Shown here: piece after piece, positions 11,901 through 22,545 of the stretch
Position numbering within the stretch: the stretch's first letter is position 1
How the letters are laid out: each line of letters opens with the position of its first letter
Assembly (NCBI RefSeq): GCF_045679555.1
Contig: NC_092091.1
Location: 68,693,314-68,757,313, forward strand
Length of the DNA stretch: 64,000 nt
Origin: Salvelinus alpinus
Taxonomy: Eukaryota; Chordata; Actinopteri; Salmoniformes; Salmonidae
Direction: 5' to 3'
Notes under the pieces: model-generated
What the model saw: only the letters and a program-made list of their open reading frames with translations
Databases searched by the model: none
What the model was told of the DNA's origin: nothing
Position numbers and translations under genes: made by a program

Positions 11901-14900
11901 GCTAATTGGCAATCAATGAATCAATTTCTTAATAAATTACATTTGATTTGATTTTAAAATTACATATTTCAGTTCACTCACACTGGCCAACATCCACCCT
12001 CCATCCTTGCACTCTAGAAAATTCGCAATGAATCTATTTCTTAATAAATACAATTTTATGTGGTAGAAAAATCTAAAATGTTCACATTTCTTGACAAAAA
12101 TCCATCCTCCATCTTGTCTCTGTCCAGGTATCGTAGTGGAGGACTGTCTCCTGCTGCTCGTCAACCTGCTGAAGAACAACAGCTCCAACCAGAACTTCTT
12201 CAAGGAGGGCTCCTACATCCAGAGGATGAAGCCCTGGTTCGAGGTGGGAGACGACAACTCTGGCTGGTCCGCGCAGAAGGTCACCAACCTCCACCTCATG
12301 CTGCAGGTAGGACGCACCACACCACACCACAGTCCTGATGAGACGTTTAATTCAGGGAGAATGGGAGTTTTGAGCCCTGAGCAGTTGACAGAGCAGTGTG
12401 ATGGTCTGTTATGCTCAACTATTAGGGTCTGTGCAGTTCACTGTGTGACGCATGGCCAGGATTCGGGGCGGTTGTGGTGTAGAGTATGTTGACCGTAGCA
12501 CTGTATCTCATCTCTCCATCTCTTTTCTGGGCCAGTTGGTGCGAGTCATGGTCTCCCCGGTCAACTCTCCTGGAGCCACCAGTAGTTGTCAGAAGTCAAT
12601 GTACCAGTGTGGCCTGCTGCAGCAGCTCTGCACCATCCTCATGGCCACTGGCGTGCCTGCTGACATACTCACTGAGGTAACGTAGAAGACTGGAGTGGCC
12701 CAAAAAGGCTTTTCTTTCTTTATACTTATTGTGTTAGATCAGTGATTACTGTTGTTCATACAGATGCGTGCTTTGTGTTTGTACCACTGTCACTCTTTCT
12801 TTCTCCTCTCAGACCATCAACACTGTATCGGAGGTGATCCGCGGCTCACAGATCAACCAGGACTACTTTGCATCTGTCAACGCTCCCTCCAACCCCCCAA
12901 GGTGACTTCCCCCAGACAGAGGACTGTAATCATTTATAGCACAGCCACCGAGTGAAGGTCATCTCTAAAAACCCTTATCCCCTGATTCCAGACCTGCCAT
13001 AGTGGTGCTGCTGATGTCCATGGTCAACGAGAGGCAGCCGTTCGTGCTGCGCTGTGCCGTTCTCTACTGCTTCCAGTGTTTTCTCTACAAGAACCAGAAG
13101 GGCCAGGGGGAGATCGTAGCCACCCTACTGCCCTCCACCATCGACGGTCAGTTCAGTTACACTGAACCTCCATACTGAATGTGTTGTTATTACAAAGCTA
13201 TGACCACACTGTACAGCTGTAGATGGCATATAATTAAATGTTACTTATGACTAATATACTGTAGGTTATTTGCTTATTATTTTCTAGTGGAAAGATCTAG
13301 TGGAACGTTGGCAAAAATAATCTACATATCTATTGCTTTATTCCCCCTTCCTCCGGCTCTCTCCCTCCCCAGCCAACTCTATCTCGGCGGGCCAGCTGCT
13401 GTGCGGGGGCCTGTTCTCGGCTGACTCCCTCTCTAACTGGTGTGCTGCAGTGGCCCTGGCCCACGCCCTGCAGGACAACCTGACCCAGAAAGAGCAGCTC
13501 CTCCGGGTGCAGCTGGCCACCAGCCTGGGCAAGCCCCCCGTTTCCCTGCTGCAGCAGTGCACCAACATCCTCTCACAGGTACACCACACAGACAGATAGA
13601 CAGGCTAACATGCTACGTGGGGGGAGCGGTCAGACTGGGTTAGCACCATAGCGGGAGAGTTGTAGATGTAGCTTAAATATTAGTTTGATAACTAAAAGTG
13701 CCATTTTGAAAGTCTTATTAGTGAAACATAAGCAACAGAGAGGGTGGTTTGAAATGCGTCTCTGTCTGGTTTGAAATGTGTCTCTGTCTGGTTTGAAAGG
13801 TGTCTCTGTCTGGTTTGAAAGGTGACTCGGTATGGGTTGAAAGTATTGCCTTAGATTCAAATAGTTGATAATTTGTCACTCCAGGTTTTCAGGTCACCTT
13901 TGTCATGGGATGGCTCCCAAATGGCACCCTATTCCCTTTACAGTACACTACCTTTGAATAGGCTGTCATTTGGGGTCCGACCACAGTAGTGGGGAGTGGT
14001 TCTCAGACAGTCAACCTGTTGCTTGTGTGTGAAGTTGCCAAGTGTCACGAAAGGTTGTTGTGGTTTTGCAGGGGGATAAGATCAACCGGAGGGTGAGTAT
14101 CTGGGGTGTGGGCAGCACCTGTCTGTCATGGTTTGGCTTTGGCATCAGCAGGATCCTCCTATATGTTCCTTACGTTGGGGGTTACGTTTTGGCTTCCCTG
14201 TTTTGTTTTTGTGCCTCCAGCCCTCTGTGTTTGCCTATCTCACCCGTGTTTGTCGAGTTCTATACTGGTACTGACCCTTCCCCCCCAACTCTCATAATCC
14301 CATGCTTTGACCCTTGACCCCCTTGCTGTGTCCGTTCTATGGGGACTGTCCTGGAAGGATGCAGCAACCACTGCGGAACTCTGTCTGTTCCTCTATTGAT
14401 CTGTTGTGAGAGGGGTTACGGGCATTATTTTCACCACTGCTGTTTCTCCTCCTGTACTCTAGGTGGCAGGACTATCCGTTATAAAACTTACCGTTTCACC
14501 CGGGGCCAAAGATTCTCCAATTAACTATTGTGATCGTTTGTGTTCCCCCTTTTTTTTCTCCTCCTGCCCCCCTTTCTCAAACATTTGGTGTTTTTTGCAT
14601 TACGTCACCATTGGAGGCGAAATCTGAAAAGGTGATTTCCTTATGGTTTGATAGTATGCCATGTCATCCTTATTATTTATTGTTACTTACTCCATTTGGA
14701 ATGAACCCTCTTTCCTTTCTCACACCCTTCATCGCCCTCACAACAGGAGAGGTCTGCATTGCCTCCCAAATGGCACGCTTTTCCTTTTATAGTACACAGC
14801 CCAGGGCTCTGGTCAAAAGTAGTGCACTATATAGGGAATATGGTGCCTTTTGGCACACAAACATGCCTGAACTATGCAGTTTACGTGAGGTAACTCAATA

Positions 14901-17900
14901 GTGCCCATCACTCACTGCATATCATTACGCCAACAACCTTTTTTTCTTATTCCCATGACCATGCATGGATACTGTAAGGCCACGTTGTTATTATCATTAT
15001 TATTATCCGTTTCTCTTTTGTGTTCGCCACTCCTAAAGACTCACTACACAGAGGCTTTGCATGTGTTGTCAGCTACATTTAGCAGCCGTGCTTTAGCTTG
15101 ATATCTTAGTTGTTTTTGTATGTGAATGTCTAAATAGTCAGATTTGGGCTCTTGTGGGTTGTGTAGAGGATGACGAAAGTGCCAATATTCTATTCCGTCC
15201 ATGCAGTAACATTTTCATCAGTCCTGTTGTAATCACCTGCTTAGCTAAGCTGCAGAGGAGTTGCATCATCCTTTTGTGGCGGAGGTAGTGATGGTAACCA
15301 AGGCCGTTGCTATAGTAACAGCATATTGTTGAACACTTAAGGGTCCTGAAAAAGTAGTTTTTAACAGGATCTGAACTAACTCGGGTCGTCCTATGAAATT
15401 CACTGCATGGTTGACCTAACCCTGGTTTATTAATAATGTTCATTTTTAGATTTTGTTCCTTTGTTGTATTTGAATAACTTTATTAATTACTAACGGTCTG
15501 CATTGAAGTCACTAACGTGGTACTCTTGAAACATTTATAACATGGTATTTCCTGCGTAACTGCTAGATACAATGTTGTTTTTACCAACAGCACTCAAAAG
15601 GGAAAAATACAATTCAAAAGTTGACCATGTGCCAACAAAATTGCATTTTTATTGTAGCTACCAGCACACAATATTCCTAATTTCAGTCTCCGTGACATCA
15701 GGTTATACTATAAAGTTCCTATTCAACCTTAAATGTCCCATTTGGAAATAGTTTAGAAATATCAATTAATTTAGTTGGCCCTTAAACAGCATTTTATTTG
15801 GTTGGTTTAAATCAAACGTGTCGTCCGGAGATATTCAGGAGACTGATTTAATTGGACAAAAGGAGACGCAATGACAAGTTGTCTTAAACAGGAAAAATAA
15901 GACATCCCTCAATATAATGTGGGGGGACAGACGTTTGAATTGAACCCAGCTAAATTAATTTACTCTCAATGTTGAGGAGGAGTTCTCTTCTGACACAGAG
16001 ACCGGGATGTGGTCCAGCACTAGACTAAACCTTACATGAGTCTTGTTTTGCTGAGTGGTTGAAGTCCTGGATCCCAGGCCATCATCAGGCTCTGTACACA
16101 ATGTTCATGTTCAATACCTTTTACTCACCCCTATGCTGATGTTACGGCGCTATATTTGTGAGTGTGTTTCTTAAGACTTTGTGTGTGTGTGCGCGTCTCA
16201 TCCACAGGGCAGTAAAGTGCAGACGCGGGTCGGTCTCCTCATGCTGCTGTGTACCTGGATCAGTAACTGTCCCATCGCCGTCACACACTTCCTGCACAAC
16301 CAGGAGAACGTCCCCTTCGTATCCTCCTTCAACAAACCAACTAGCTCCACATCACTGTTCTATTGCACTTCCTTTTACTCAGATGGCTGGAATATCTACT
16401 ATTAGCCTGTTAGTGCAGTCTGTCCCATAACCAACTCCCCTCTGTGTTCATTCCCCACATACAGGATAGTGTTGGATATTGCATACATTATTGCATGGAA
16501 GTTCCTGAGGCCCTATGTCTTGTGTTGCTAAGAGAATAAGAGATCAATGCTACACAGTGGATGCCAATTATGCACCAGTGCATTGTTTCATTGAAAATTG
16601 TCTTGAGAAAGGCGTTGTTGCCATTAAATCCCCTATGTTGTTGTGACCCTTGACCCCTGGTGCCCTGTAGCTGACAGGTCAGATCTCAGAGAACCTGGGG
16701 GAGGATGAGAGGCTGGTGCAGGGCCTGTGTGCCCTCCTACTGGGTATCTGCATCTACTACAACGACAACTCTCTGGAGAACTACACCAAGTAGGAACATC
16801 TAACTACGACCCTCATAATAACTACACCAAGTAGGACATCTAACTACGACCCTCATAATAACTACACCATGTCGAACATCTAACTACGACCCTCATAATA
16901 ACTACACCAAGTAGGACATTCTAACCCTCATACTAATGCATTCTCTTTCACTCTCATACCTCTCATAACCGCAGTTAGAACTACATCAAGTATGACATCT
17001 GCAACCCAAATATTAACACGTACCCTCGCATACTAGGCCCGGGTTCAAATAGTATTTTCAAGTGCTTGTTTGATTGAACTTGCAAACAATATTATAATAG
17101 CTTCAAAAGTCCAAACCCTATTTGAGCCCGGTTGTCTCATACACACAGCCTTTCTACACCTCTTCACCCTACACCAGCAGTTACAGCACACACTGATGCC
17201 GCTACAATGAGAACAAGAACTATGAGCTGCCAGATTCAGAGGGGTTGGGTTAAATGTGGAAGACGCATGTCTGTTGAATGCGTTCAGTTGTGCAACTGAC
17301 TAGGTTTCCCCCTTTTCCTTCCCTTAATGCTAACGCTGCCTGTCTTGTCCCGCCCCAGAGAGAAGCTGAAGCAGCTGATCGAAAAGCGCATTGGGAAGGA
17401 GAACTTTGTGGAGAAGCTGGGCTTCGTCACTAAACACGAGCTGTACTCCCGCGCTGCACAGAAGCCCCAGCCCGTCTTCCCCTCCCCTGAACAGATGCTG
17501 TTCGACCACGAGTTCACCAAGCTGGTCAAAGAACTGGAAGGTTGGCAAAAGTAACCTCCATTAAACCATAACCTAACCAAAATACAACCACAACCTCAAG
17601 CATTTCGATGCACCTGCGATAACATCTTCAAATCAGTGTACGCAACCAATAAACTTTGATTTGACCCTAAGCCAAGTACAACCAGAACCACAAATCAAAA
17701 CTCTGTTTGTGTTGGTGTCTTCTTTGCTCCTCTCTTGGGTGGTTTTACCACTGTTAATTGTGTGTGTCTGTCCACAGGCGTGATAACGAAAGCTGTCCAC
17801 AAGACGAGCGAGGAGGAGAAGAAGGAGGAGGAGGTGAAGAAGACTCTGGAGCAACACGACAGCATCGTCATCCAGTACAAAGATCTCATCAGAGATCAGG

Positions 17901-20900
17901 TAACTGGCCACTATTAGGCATAAGGCTGAAACGTATGCCCTGTTTCTTTTTTTACATCTTCATTAGCACTTTCATTTTTTGTATTCTTTTGAGCATGGAT
18001 TAAATGAATCATACTATAACCCCTCCTTGGGTTATTCCTTGTCATGGTTTTGAGTGCGAGTACTTTTTGAACCCTACAGATTTTCTGTCCCGCACACCGG
18101 CCGCCTTTCGTTCTAGCCTGTCCGCAAACCCTCATACTGGCTTTCTACACACACACACACACGTCAGAAATCAACTCGCCATGCTTTCAAGCATCACAAG
18201 TTTATATACACCCTCTACACTCAGTTTAAAGGCCGCTTGCATTCAAAATGCATTTTTCCCCCCTGTGTTTTATATCATATTTTACAACAGCTGATGAAAC
18301 TAACACTGTAAAAGCGTGAAAACATTTGATCAGTGTTATTTCCTGATAGTTTCCGGTTGAAAATACAGTCTGCACAGGACCTTCTAATCAGCAGGTTTGC
18401 ATGGGCGGTAGTTTTGGCTTGCCTGGTGACATCACCAGGCGGTAACTTATATTGTTTAATAGACCAATAACAAAGAGTTCCAAACCTCTCTGCCAATAAC
18501 AGCTAGTTTTCCAAACCACACTCGGACTACTCCCAGACAGTCCTCGCTAAATTCTTGCTTGAGAAATCATTTTTTTGCTAAAAAGCTATTTTTGTCCATT
18601 TTAATGGAAAACTCTTACAGTAAGGTACACTCGCCGGGCCACAACCACACAACCCATTTCATACAATATTCAACGGACCTATCCCGTTACCCTAAAAGGT
18701 CTAGTTGTATGTTTTGGCCAATGTCTCTTGTCATTAAAGAAGTGTCTGTCATCTCTCAACCAGGACACCCAGATCCAGGAGCTGAGGGAGCAGGTTTCCA
18801 CCCTGTCTCTGAACAGCGAACAGATGCAGAACCAGGTCACACAGCAGCAGTCCCAGATCCAGCAACACAAAGACCAGTACAACATCCTCAAGCTGAAACT
18901 AGGTACTGTAGGATAACCTGGTATTACACAGCAACAAATCGTGCCTCAGTCCATTGGGAAACAAGAGAGCAACATCGTGCTTGGGTAAATTGCTAATGAT
19001 TTGGGGGGGGTTAGGCACATGGAATTGTTCATAGTGGCACATGGAATAGACACAGTCTATAATGGTAGTGGAAATTGAGACGTATTACTGATGCAGACTT
19101 GTTGCGACTGCACTTGTTGATTTATAAATAGGATTGTAGATGTGATAATGACTGAGTGTGTTGTGTCCAGGTAAAGACAGCCAGGGTCTGTCCTCCAGCC
19201 AGGGAGAGGGAGCTCACGTTAACGGGCTCCACACAGAGGAGCTGGGACAGCTGAGAGAAGAGGTGGAGGAGCTCCGCAGACAACACACACTACAACACAC
19301 ACAGCTCAGCGACAAGGACTCACTAATCAACACACTGGTGTGTGTGTGTGTGTGTGTGTGTTTGGGGGGGTGAATCAGATATCAGAGAAATGTCTTTGGG
19401 TTATCCCTCCCTGTGTTAAGAGTTCTGTGTAAATGTCATGTATCATGGGTGTTACTGGAATCGGACAAGATGGACCTGAAGAATGACAGACTGATTAATT
19501 ATCTTTTGTGTGTTAGTAGATCTGAATGGTGGTTGATGATACCTGAGTGCTGCTTTATCATTTCAGATAGGATGTCTCAGCCGTTGACCACTTCCTGTTC
19601 TAATAGTTGTGATGTCTTGTAGAGGTGCGGGGCGGCAGCAGCAGCACAGACAGCAGAAGGTGGAGCGGGAGGGTTCGACAACACAGAGCTTCTCGGGGTA
19701 AGACCCAATCACAGACGGTAAATGTGTAGAACAGACATGACTATAGTTATATAGAGATATTATACTGATGACGGAGTTACTGCTGGTTGTTCCCACCAGG
19801 AGGTGGAGTCGTTGAGGAGTCGTGTCCAGGCTCAGTGTGCAGAGATCAACCAGCTGCAGACCGAGAGACTGGAGCTCATCAGGAGAGCTGAGGCAGTGGT
19901 GAGTACTCAGACCCAGCCATCACCGTGTCTTGAGACGTCTTAGGCCATGTTTGTATGTAACAGCCTTTTCACACTTTACTCCATCTGTTGTAGACCCCCC
20001 CACAGAAAGTAATTTGGTCCATATTTCCCATTTTGGTATGCATTAATGTATATGTTATGACCACTGCACTTAGTACAGAGAGGTAACTAGTCTCTCTATC
20101 TCTCTCTTCCCCCTCCCTCAGTCTTCGGCCCCGGCTTCCAGCAGTGAGAGCTCGGCAGACACAGTTAAAGTATCTGAACTGGAGAGCAGGCTGGCTGCTC
20201 AGACCACAGAGACAGAGAGACTTAAGGTACTGTAATATCACCACCTCACAGCCCTGTAGGTAGCTGCTGTCTGTTCAGAAGTGAGCAGCGTTCAGATACA
20301 AATGTATTATACAGGGGTACTCGACTCTTACCCTACAAGATCCTGAACCTGCTGCTTTTCTGTTCTACCTGATAATTAATTGCACTCACCTGGTGTCCCA
20401 GGTCTAAATCAGCCCTTGATCAGAGGGGAACAATGACAAAATGCAGTGGGAACTGGCTTCAAGGTCCAGAGTTGAGTTTGAGGGGTATAGAACAACCTGA
20501 TTGTCTGTTTTGTAGACTAGAGGGTCATGTCAGCTCTATACTTACATTGCATTTCTATCTGCAAAATTCTGAAAGTTTCACCTCGCTGAATAAACTTCTC
20601 ATGTTAGCCTGACTCCAGGGCTGCCTTACACCCAATTCTGATCTTTTTCCCACTAATTGGTCTTTTTACCAATCACATCAGATCTCTTTCAGAGCTGATT
20701 TGATTGGTCAAAAGACCAATTAGTGGAAAAAAGATCAGAATTGGGCTGCCTGTGATATCAGCCCATTAGTAACTGACTCCTGACTGTTACCAGCTAAATG
20801 TGGGCTGAGACGTTGTGAAACCTCTCAATTATTCAACATTTTAAGTATGACCTTCGTGTATGTGGCATCCCCTTCCTCTCTCTAATGCTAGTGAAGAAAA

Positions 20901-21648
20901 AAGAACAATCTGATGCAGTTGAATTATTAATGTTTTTGGTCAGACAGCCATGTTGAAAGCCATGCCCTTCCTTGTTAGCTGTCCTACCTCGCTCTCTTCT
21001 CCCCCTTCAGGAGGAGTGTCGGGGCCTGAGGGAGGGCCATGCGGGGCTGGAGCAGCAGTTGGCGTCGGCCCAGAGCACGGTGGCCATCGAGCAGACGGAG
21101 AAGACCAAGCTGCAGCAGGAGGTGCAGGAGTCCAAGAAGGAGCAGGACGACCTCCTCATGCTACTGGCCGACCAGGACCAGAAGATCCTCAACCTCAAGC
21201 AACGTCTCAGAGACCTGGGAGAGACGGTAGGAGAAACCATCTGTTCCTATTGTAGATCTAGACCGTGTTCTCAAACTACAGAGGAAGATCCTCCGCCTCA
21301 GAGGTTCAAAGGTTTATGTTATGGTTTTAGTGGAGGTAGAGGATCATGTTAGGTAAGTTGGATGTTGTGAGGTTTTAGATGAAGCTAATATTTAATATTT
21401 CATTGTTACATGTAGGGCTGGTTTCCAGGAGCGCTGTGATGAGTCATTCTGCGTGTGTAGTAGTTGAATGAGGACGTAACTTGTTGCCCTAACCAGCTAG
21501 CCCTACTGTCCCTGTACTCCTGTGCCCTAGTTAGAATGTGACCCTCTCCTCACAGATTGATGAAGATGAAGATGACCTAGACGCCAGGGACCAATTCGGT
21601 GAAGATGACGACGATGATGAGGAGGAGGATGAAGAGAACAATGACTAG
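3983..21648 (+). CDS. uso1: general vesicular transport factor p115 (Uso1), complete gene
   Basis: Uso1/p115 is a homodimeric peripheral membrane protein that tethers COPI and ER-derived vesicles to Golgi membranes with Rab1, GM130 and giantin, and promotes SNARE assembly. I assembled 27 exons totalling 2967 nt, 988 residues plus stop; every junction is GT-AG and keeps frame. Human p115 is 962 residues, and leaving out the three optional small exons would give 957. The armadillo-like globular head covers roughly residues 1-650, the coiled coil about 660-955, and the last 30 residues are a highly acidic tail ([12 protein letters not shown]) that binds GM130/giantin in the known protein. The start [11 protein letters not shown] matches the conserved family N-terminus; an in-frame ATG two codons earlier (3977) has a worse context. 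Signature stretches include [18 protein letters not shown]-like, RIGKENF and KEQDDLL. No disabling change was seen. Identification is by recalled family sequence. Confidence 0.96.
4764..5219. repeat. interspersed repeat in uso1 intron 1
   Basis: It begins at TCAATCAATCAAATGTATTT, which resembles a high-copy salmonid repeat start, and continues through TGGCTAGGAAAAACTCCCTT. It runs directly into the LINE fragment that follows. I recognise it as a dispersed repeat but not its superfamily. Confidence 0.55.
5220..6147 (+). mobile_element. 5'-truncated non-LTR retrotransposon (LINE) 3' end
   Basis: The stretch encodes the C-terminal part of a reverse-transcriptase protein in shifted frames: [20 protein letters not shown], then a stretch matching [20 protein letters not shown]. 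It ends in a 3' UTR finishing CAAATAACATTTGATTTG. Stops and frameshifts make it dead. The same family occurs in the opposite orientation at 6465-7170 and 50815-52600. The clade is probably L2/CR1-like (inference). Confidence 0.8.
6221..6462 (+). mobile_element. tRNA-derived SINE (salmonid type)
   Basis: It opens with GTAGCCTAGTGGTTAAGAGC, an A-box-like tRNA segment, followed by a degraded B-box region. It ends with a conserved tail (GTTGGGTTAAAT ... CAACTGACTAGGTATCCCC). A related tail is at 17220-17310. Confidence 0.7.
6465..7170 (-). mobile_element. LINE 3' end, antisense in uso1 intron 1
   Basis: Read on the minus strand, a frame at 7169-6876 gives [20 protein letters not shown] and further matches to the protein end of the LINE at 5220-6147, followed by a 3' UTR down to about 6470. 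It is inverted relative to that copy, so the intron holds a LINE inverted repeat. Confidence 0.8.
7714..7891. mobile_element. small inverted-repeat element in uso1 intron 2
   Basis: CATGGGTTGCAC with a following GTCAC at 7714-7737 faces GTGAC...GTGCAACCCATG at about 7869-7891. The arms bound about 180 bp of non-coding sequence, as in a MITE. Confidence 0.45.
9278..9289 (+). CDS. uso1: uso1 exon 5, candidate 12-nt microexon
   Basis: The block lies between TCTACAG and GTAAAA and encodes four residues (DESE, with a codon split at each end). It enters and leaves in phase 1, so skipping keeps the frame. Human p115 as I recall it has no such residues here. It is supported only by splice motifs, frame and acidic composition. 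Confidence 0.5.
9545..9604 (+). CDS. uso1: uso1 exon 6, candidate 60-nt cassette exon
   Basis: It lies between CTTCTTACAG and a GTCAGT donor and encodes a Pro/Ala/Lys-rich linker ([18 protein letters not shown]). It enters and leaves in phase 1, like exon 5, so either or both can be skipped without a frameshift. It is absent from the human form I recall and sits in the flexible acidic linker of the head. Confidence 0.52.
10255..10336. repeat. imperfect hairpin in uso1 intron 6
   Basis: TTCATGAGTTGTATAAGGAC and CTCCTGGTCCTATTCATGAG are inverted around a short centre, giving about 35-bp arms. It is a likely MITE remnant. Confidence 0.45.
10586..13578 (+). CDS. uso1: uso1 exons 7-15 (core of armadillo head)
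   Basis: The exons are 10586-10686, 11010-11112, 11401-11456, 11738-11858, 12128-12306, 12536-12676, 12813-12901, 12992-13146 and 13373-13578. They encode the most conserved part of the head. Recognisable pieces are [132 protein letters not shown] and [15 protein letters not shown]. All agree closely with vertebrate p115, where this region binds Rab1 and COG. The block is compact, with introns from about 90 to 330 bp. Confidence 0.96.
10901..11000. repeat. 20-bp tandem repeat, five exact copies, abutting a splice acceptor
   Basis: The unit CTGTGACACTGACTCCCTGC is repeated five times without a mismatch and is followed at once by CTGTTTCAG and exon 8 of uso1. Each unit includes CTGAC, which fits the branch-point consensus. 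Confidence 0.95.
11571..11640. mobile_element. short palindromic MITE in uso1 intron 9
   Basis: The ends GGGCCGGTTTCCCAGA and TCTGGGAAACCGTTCCC are inverted copies around a roughly 35-bp centre. Confidence 0.65.
13746..13838. repeat. 22-bp tandem repeat in uso1 intron 15, about four copies
   Basis: Units start with GGTTTGAAA and end with CTCTGTCT. Three are near identical and the last is diverged. Confidence 0.85.
13890..13985. mobile_element. palindromic MITE of the CCCAAATGGC family
   Basis: CTCCCAAATGGCACCCTATT faces GGCTGTCATTTGGGGT. Related copies are at 14758-14862, 52607-52670 and 53265-53325. A palindromic element with TAGTGCACTA-type cores is common in salmonid DNA. Confidence 0.55.
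14072..14092 (+). CDS. uso1: uso1 exon 16, 21-nt microexon
   Basis: It encodes GDKINRR between TGGTTTTGCAG and GTGAGT and is in phase 0 on both sides. A very similar heptapeptide, as I recall it, separates the same residues (ILSQ and GSK) in an alternative mammalian p115 form, so this microexon looks conserved and alternatively used. It lies at the edge of the head domain. Confidence 0.78.
14093..16207 (+). other. uso1: uso1 intron 16, 2.1 kb
   Basis: The only recognisable item is a palindromic MITE at about 14758-14862 (CTCCCAAATGGCAC inverted against GTGCCTTTTGGCAC, with TAGTGCACTATATAGGGAAT between them). The rest is AT-rich sequence in which I see no exon. Confidence 0.5.
16208..17540 (+). 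CDS. uso1: uso1 exons 17-19 (end of head domain)
   Basis: Exon 17 is 16208-16318 ([17 protein letters not shown]...), exon 18 is 16671-16789 ([17 protein letters not shown]...) and exon 19 is 17359-17540 ([16 protein letters not shown]...[19 protein letters not shown]). They close the armadillo head and lead to the neck before the coiled coil. The exon 18 donor is embedded in a tandem duplication that copies it three more times. Confidence 0.95.
16779..16930. repeat. 40/41-bp tandem duplication of an exon-intron boundary
   Basis: The block starting AACTACACCAAGTAGGA (the last bases of exon 18 plus the donor) recurs with period 40-41, so donor-like GT dinucleotides stand at 16790, 16831, 16871 and 16911. 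The third copy has ACCATGTCGA in place of ACCAAGTAGGA. Confidence 0.92.
17036..17130. mobile_element. MITE in uso1 intron 18
   Basis: GGCCCGGGTTCAAATAGTAT faces ACCCTATTTGAGCCCGG about 60 bp later. The inverted ends are typical of a small salmonid MITE. A SINE tail like that at 6400-6460 follows at 17220-17310. Confidence 0.6.
17778..21648 (+). CDS. uso1: uso1 exons 20-27 (coiled coil and acidic tail)
   Basis: The exons are 17778-17899, 18764-18902, 19171-19337, 19623-19697, 19800-19898, 20122-20226, 21011-21226 and 21556-21648. They encode heptad-rich sequence ([57 protein letters not shown]) that forms the parallel coiled coil used for dimerisation and Rab/SNARE contacts, then an acidic C-terminus ending EEDEENND and TAG at 21646-21648. 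Exon 23 (19623-19697) has an Ala run and Gly-rich stretch ([16 protein letters not shown]), a non-coiled hinge poorly conserved with mammals. The exon 22 donor is the first GT of a (GT)n array. Confidence 0.93.
20622..20752. mobile_element. hairpin MITE in uso1 intron 25
   Basis: Arms of about 45 bp, including CACCCAATTCTGATCTTTTT and AAAAAAGATCAGAATTGGGC, are inverted around a roughly 40-bp centre, with few mismatches. Confidence 0.75.
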
Positions 21649-22545
21649 AGAGTTCTAGAGGGATGGAAATGTGGCAGACTAAAGGTAACAAAGACATTGC
21701 TGCATTAGCCATGTTGTTCTAATACACTATTAGAAAAATGGAAGAATGGACCTAGATGGATTGCTCTCTATCGCTCCAACCCACCATGCTACCTTCTTCT
21801 TTACTCCACCCCTCCCTTCATCCCTCGATCGCGTCATCCATTTTAATGTCTAGATCATTTTATTACAAGATGGTGACGAAGATCCCCCCCCCTCCAAAGA
21901 AATGACATTCTCAGTGTGTTCATCTCTGCCATCTTCTACCACATAAACAGCCCAGAGAGACACTTCTTCATGCATTTCAAGCCTTTTTGTTTCTGCTACG
22001 GTAGCGCCATGTTAGGCCTATGCAGTTATCGATTCAATAACCAGGCTTAGTTTCAACTTTACCACACAATGTCGCCACTCTGAAGAACGAGCGCAATTAG
22101 AGAAAATAGCGGACGGCAAAGACGGACGGATGTACGGACACCAAGCAGTCGGACGAACGGATGCCTCTTTCGTTACTGTGGTAACTGCACTGTAGACCAC
22201 CAGTTGAAGACCTGTAAGGGTCCTTGAGGCTCAACTTCCTTGATCCCCCCCCCCCCCCCCCCCAATTTATCTGTGTATACACTCTTCCTCTTGCCACCAG
22301 TTCAGTTCAATACGTTCAGTCAGTGTTCTATCATAACTGTTTCCAATATGAGTTTGACCCCTCAGCTACAGTACTGCTCTGCAATATGCTGCAACGTTCG
22401 CTGATGATAGAAACAGATGTAAAAGAGATATTTTTGCAACTTTTATGTCAAGTCCTGACCTGACATCCAGCTTCTCTGTGTGATTGTTGTGTAACTTATC
22501 AATTTATGAGCCACATTGAAATAAATAAAATGATAAAATGTACAG
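21649..22545 (+). terminator. uso1: uso1 3' UTR and polyadenylation signals
   Basis: After the stop, about 900 bp of non-coding sequence runs to two overlapping AATAAA hexamers (22520-22525 and 22524-22529). It includes a C17 run near 22246-22262. The cleavage site is inferred about 15-20 bp after the hexamers. Confidence 0.75.
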
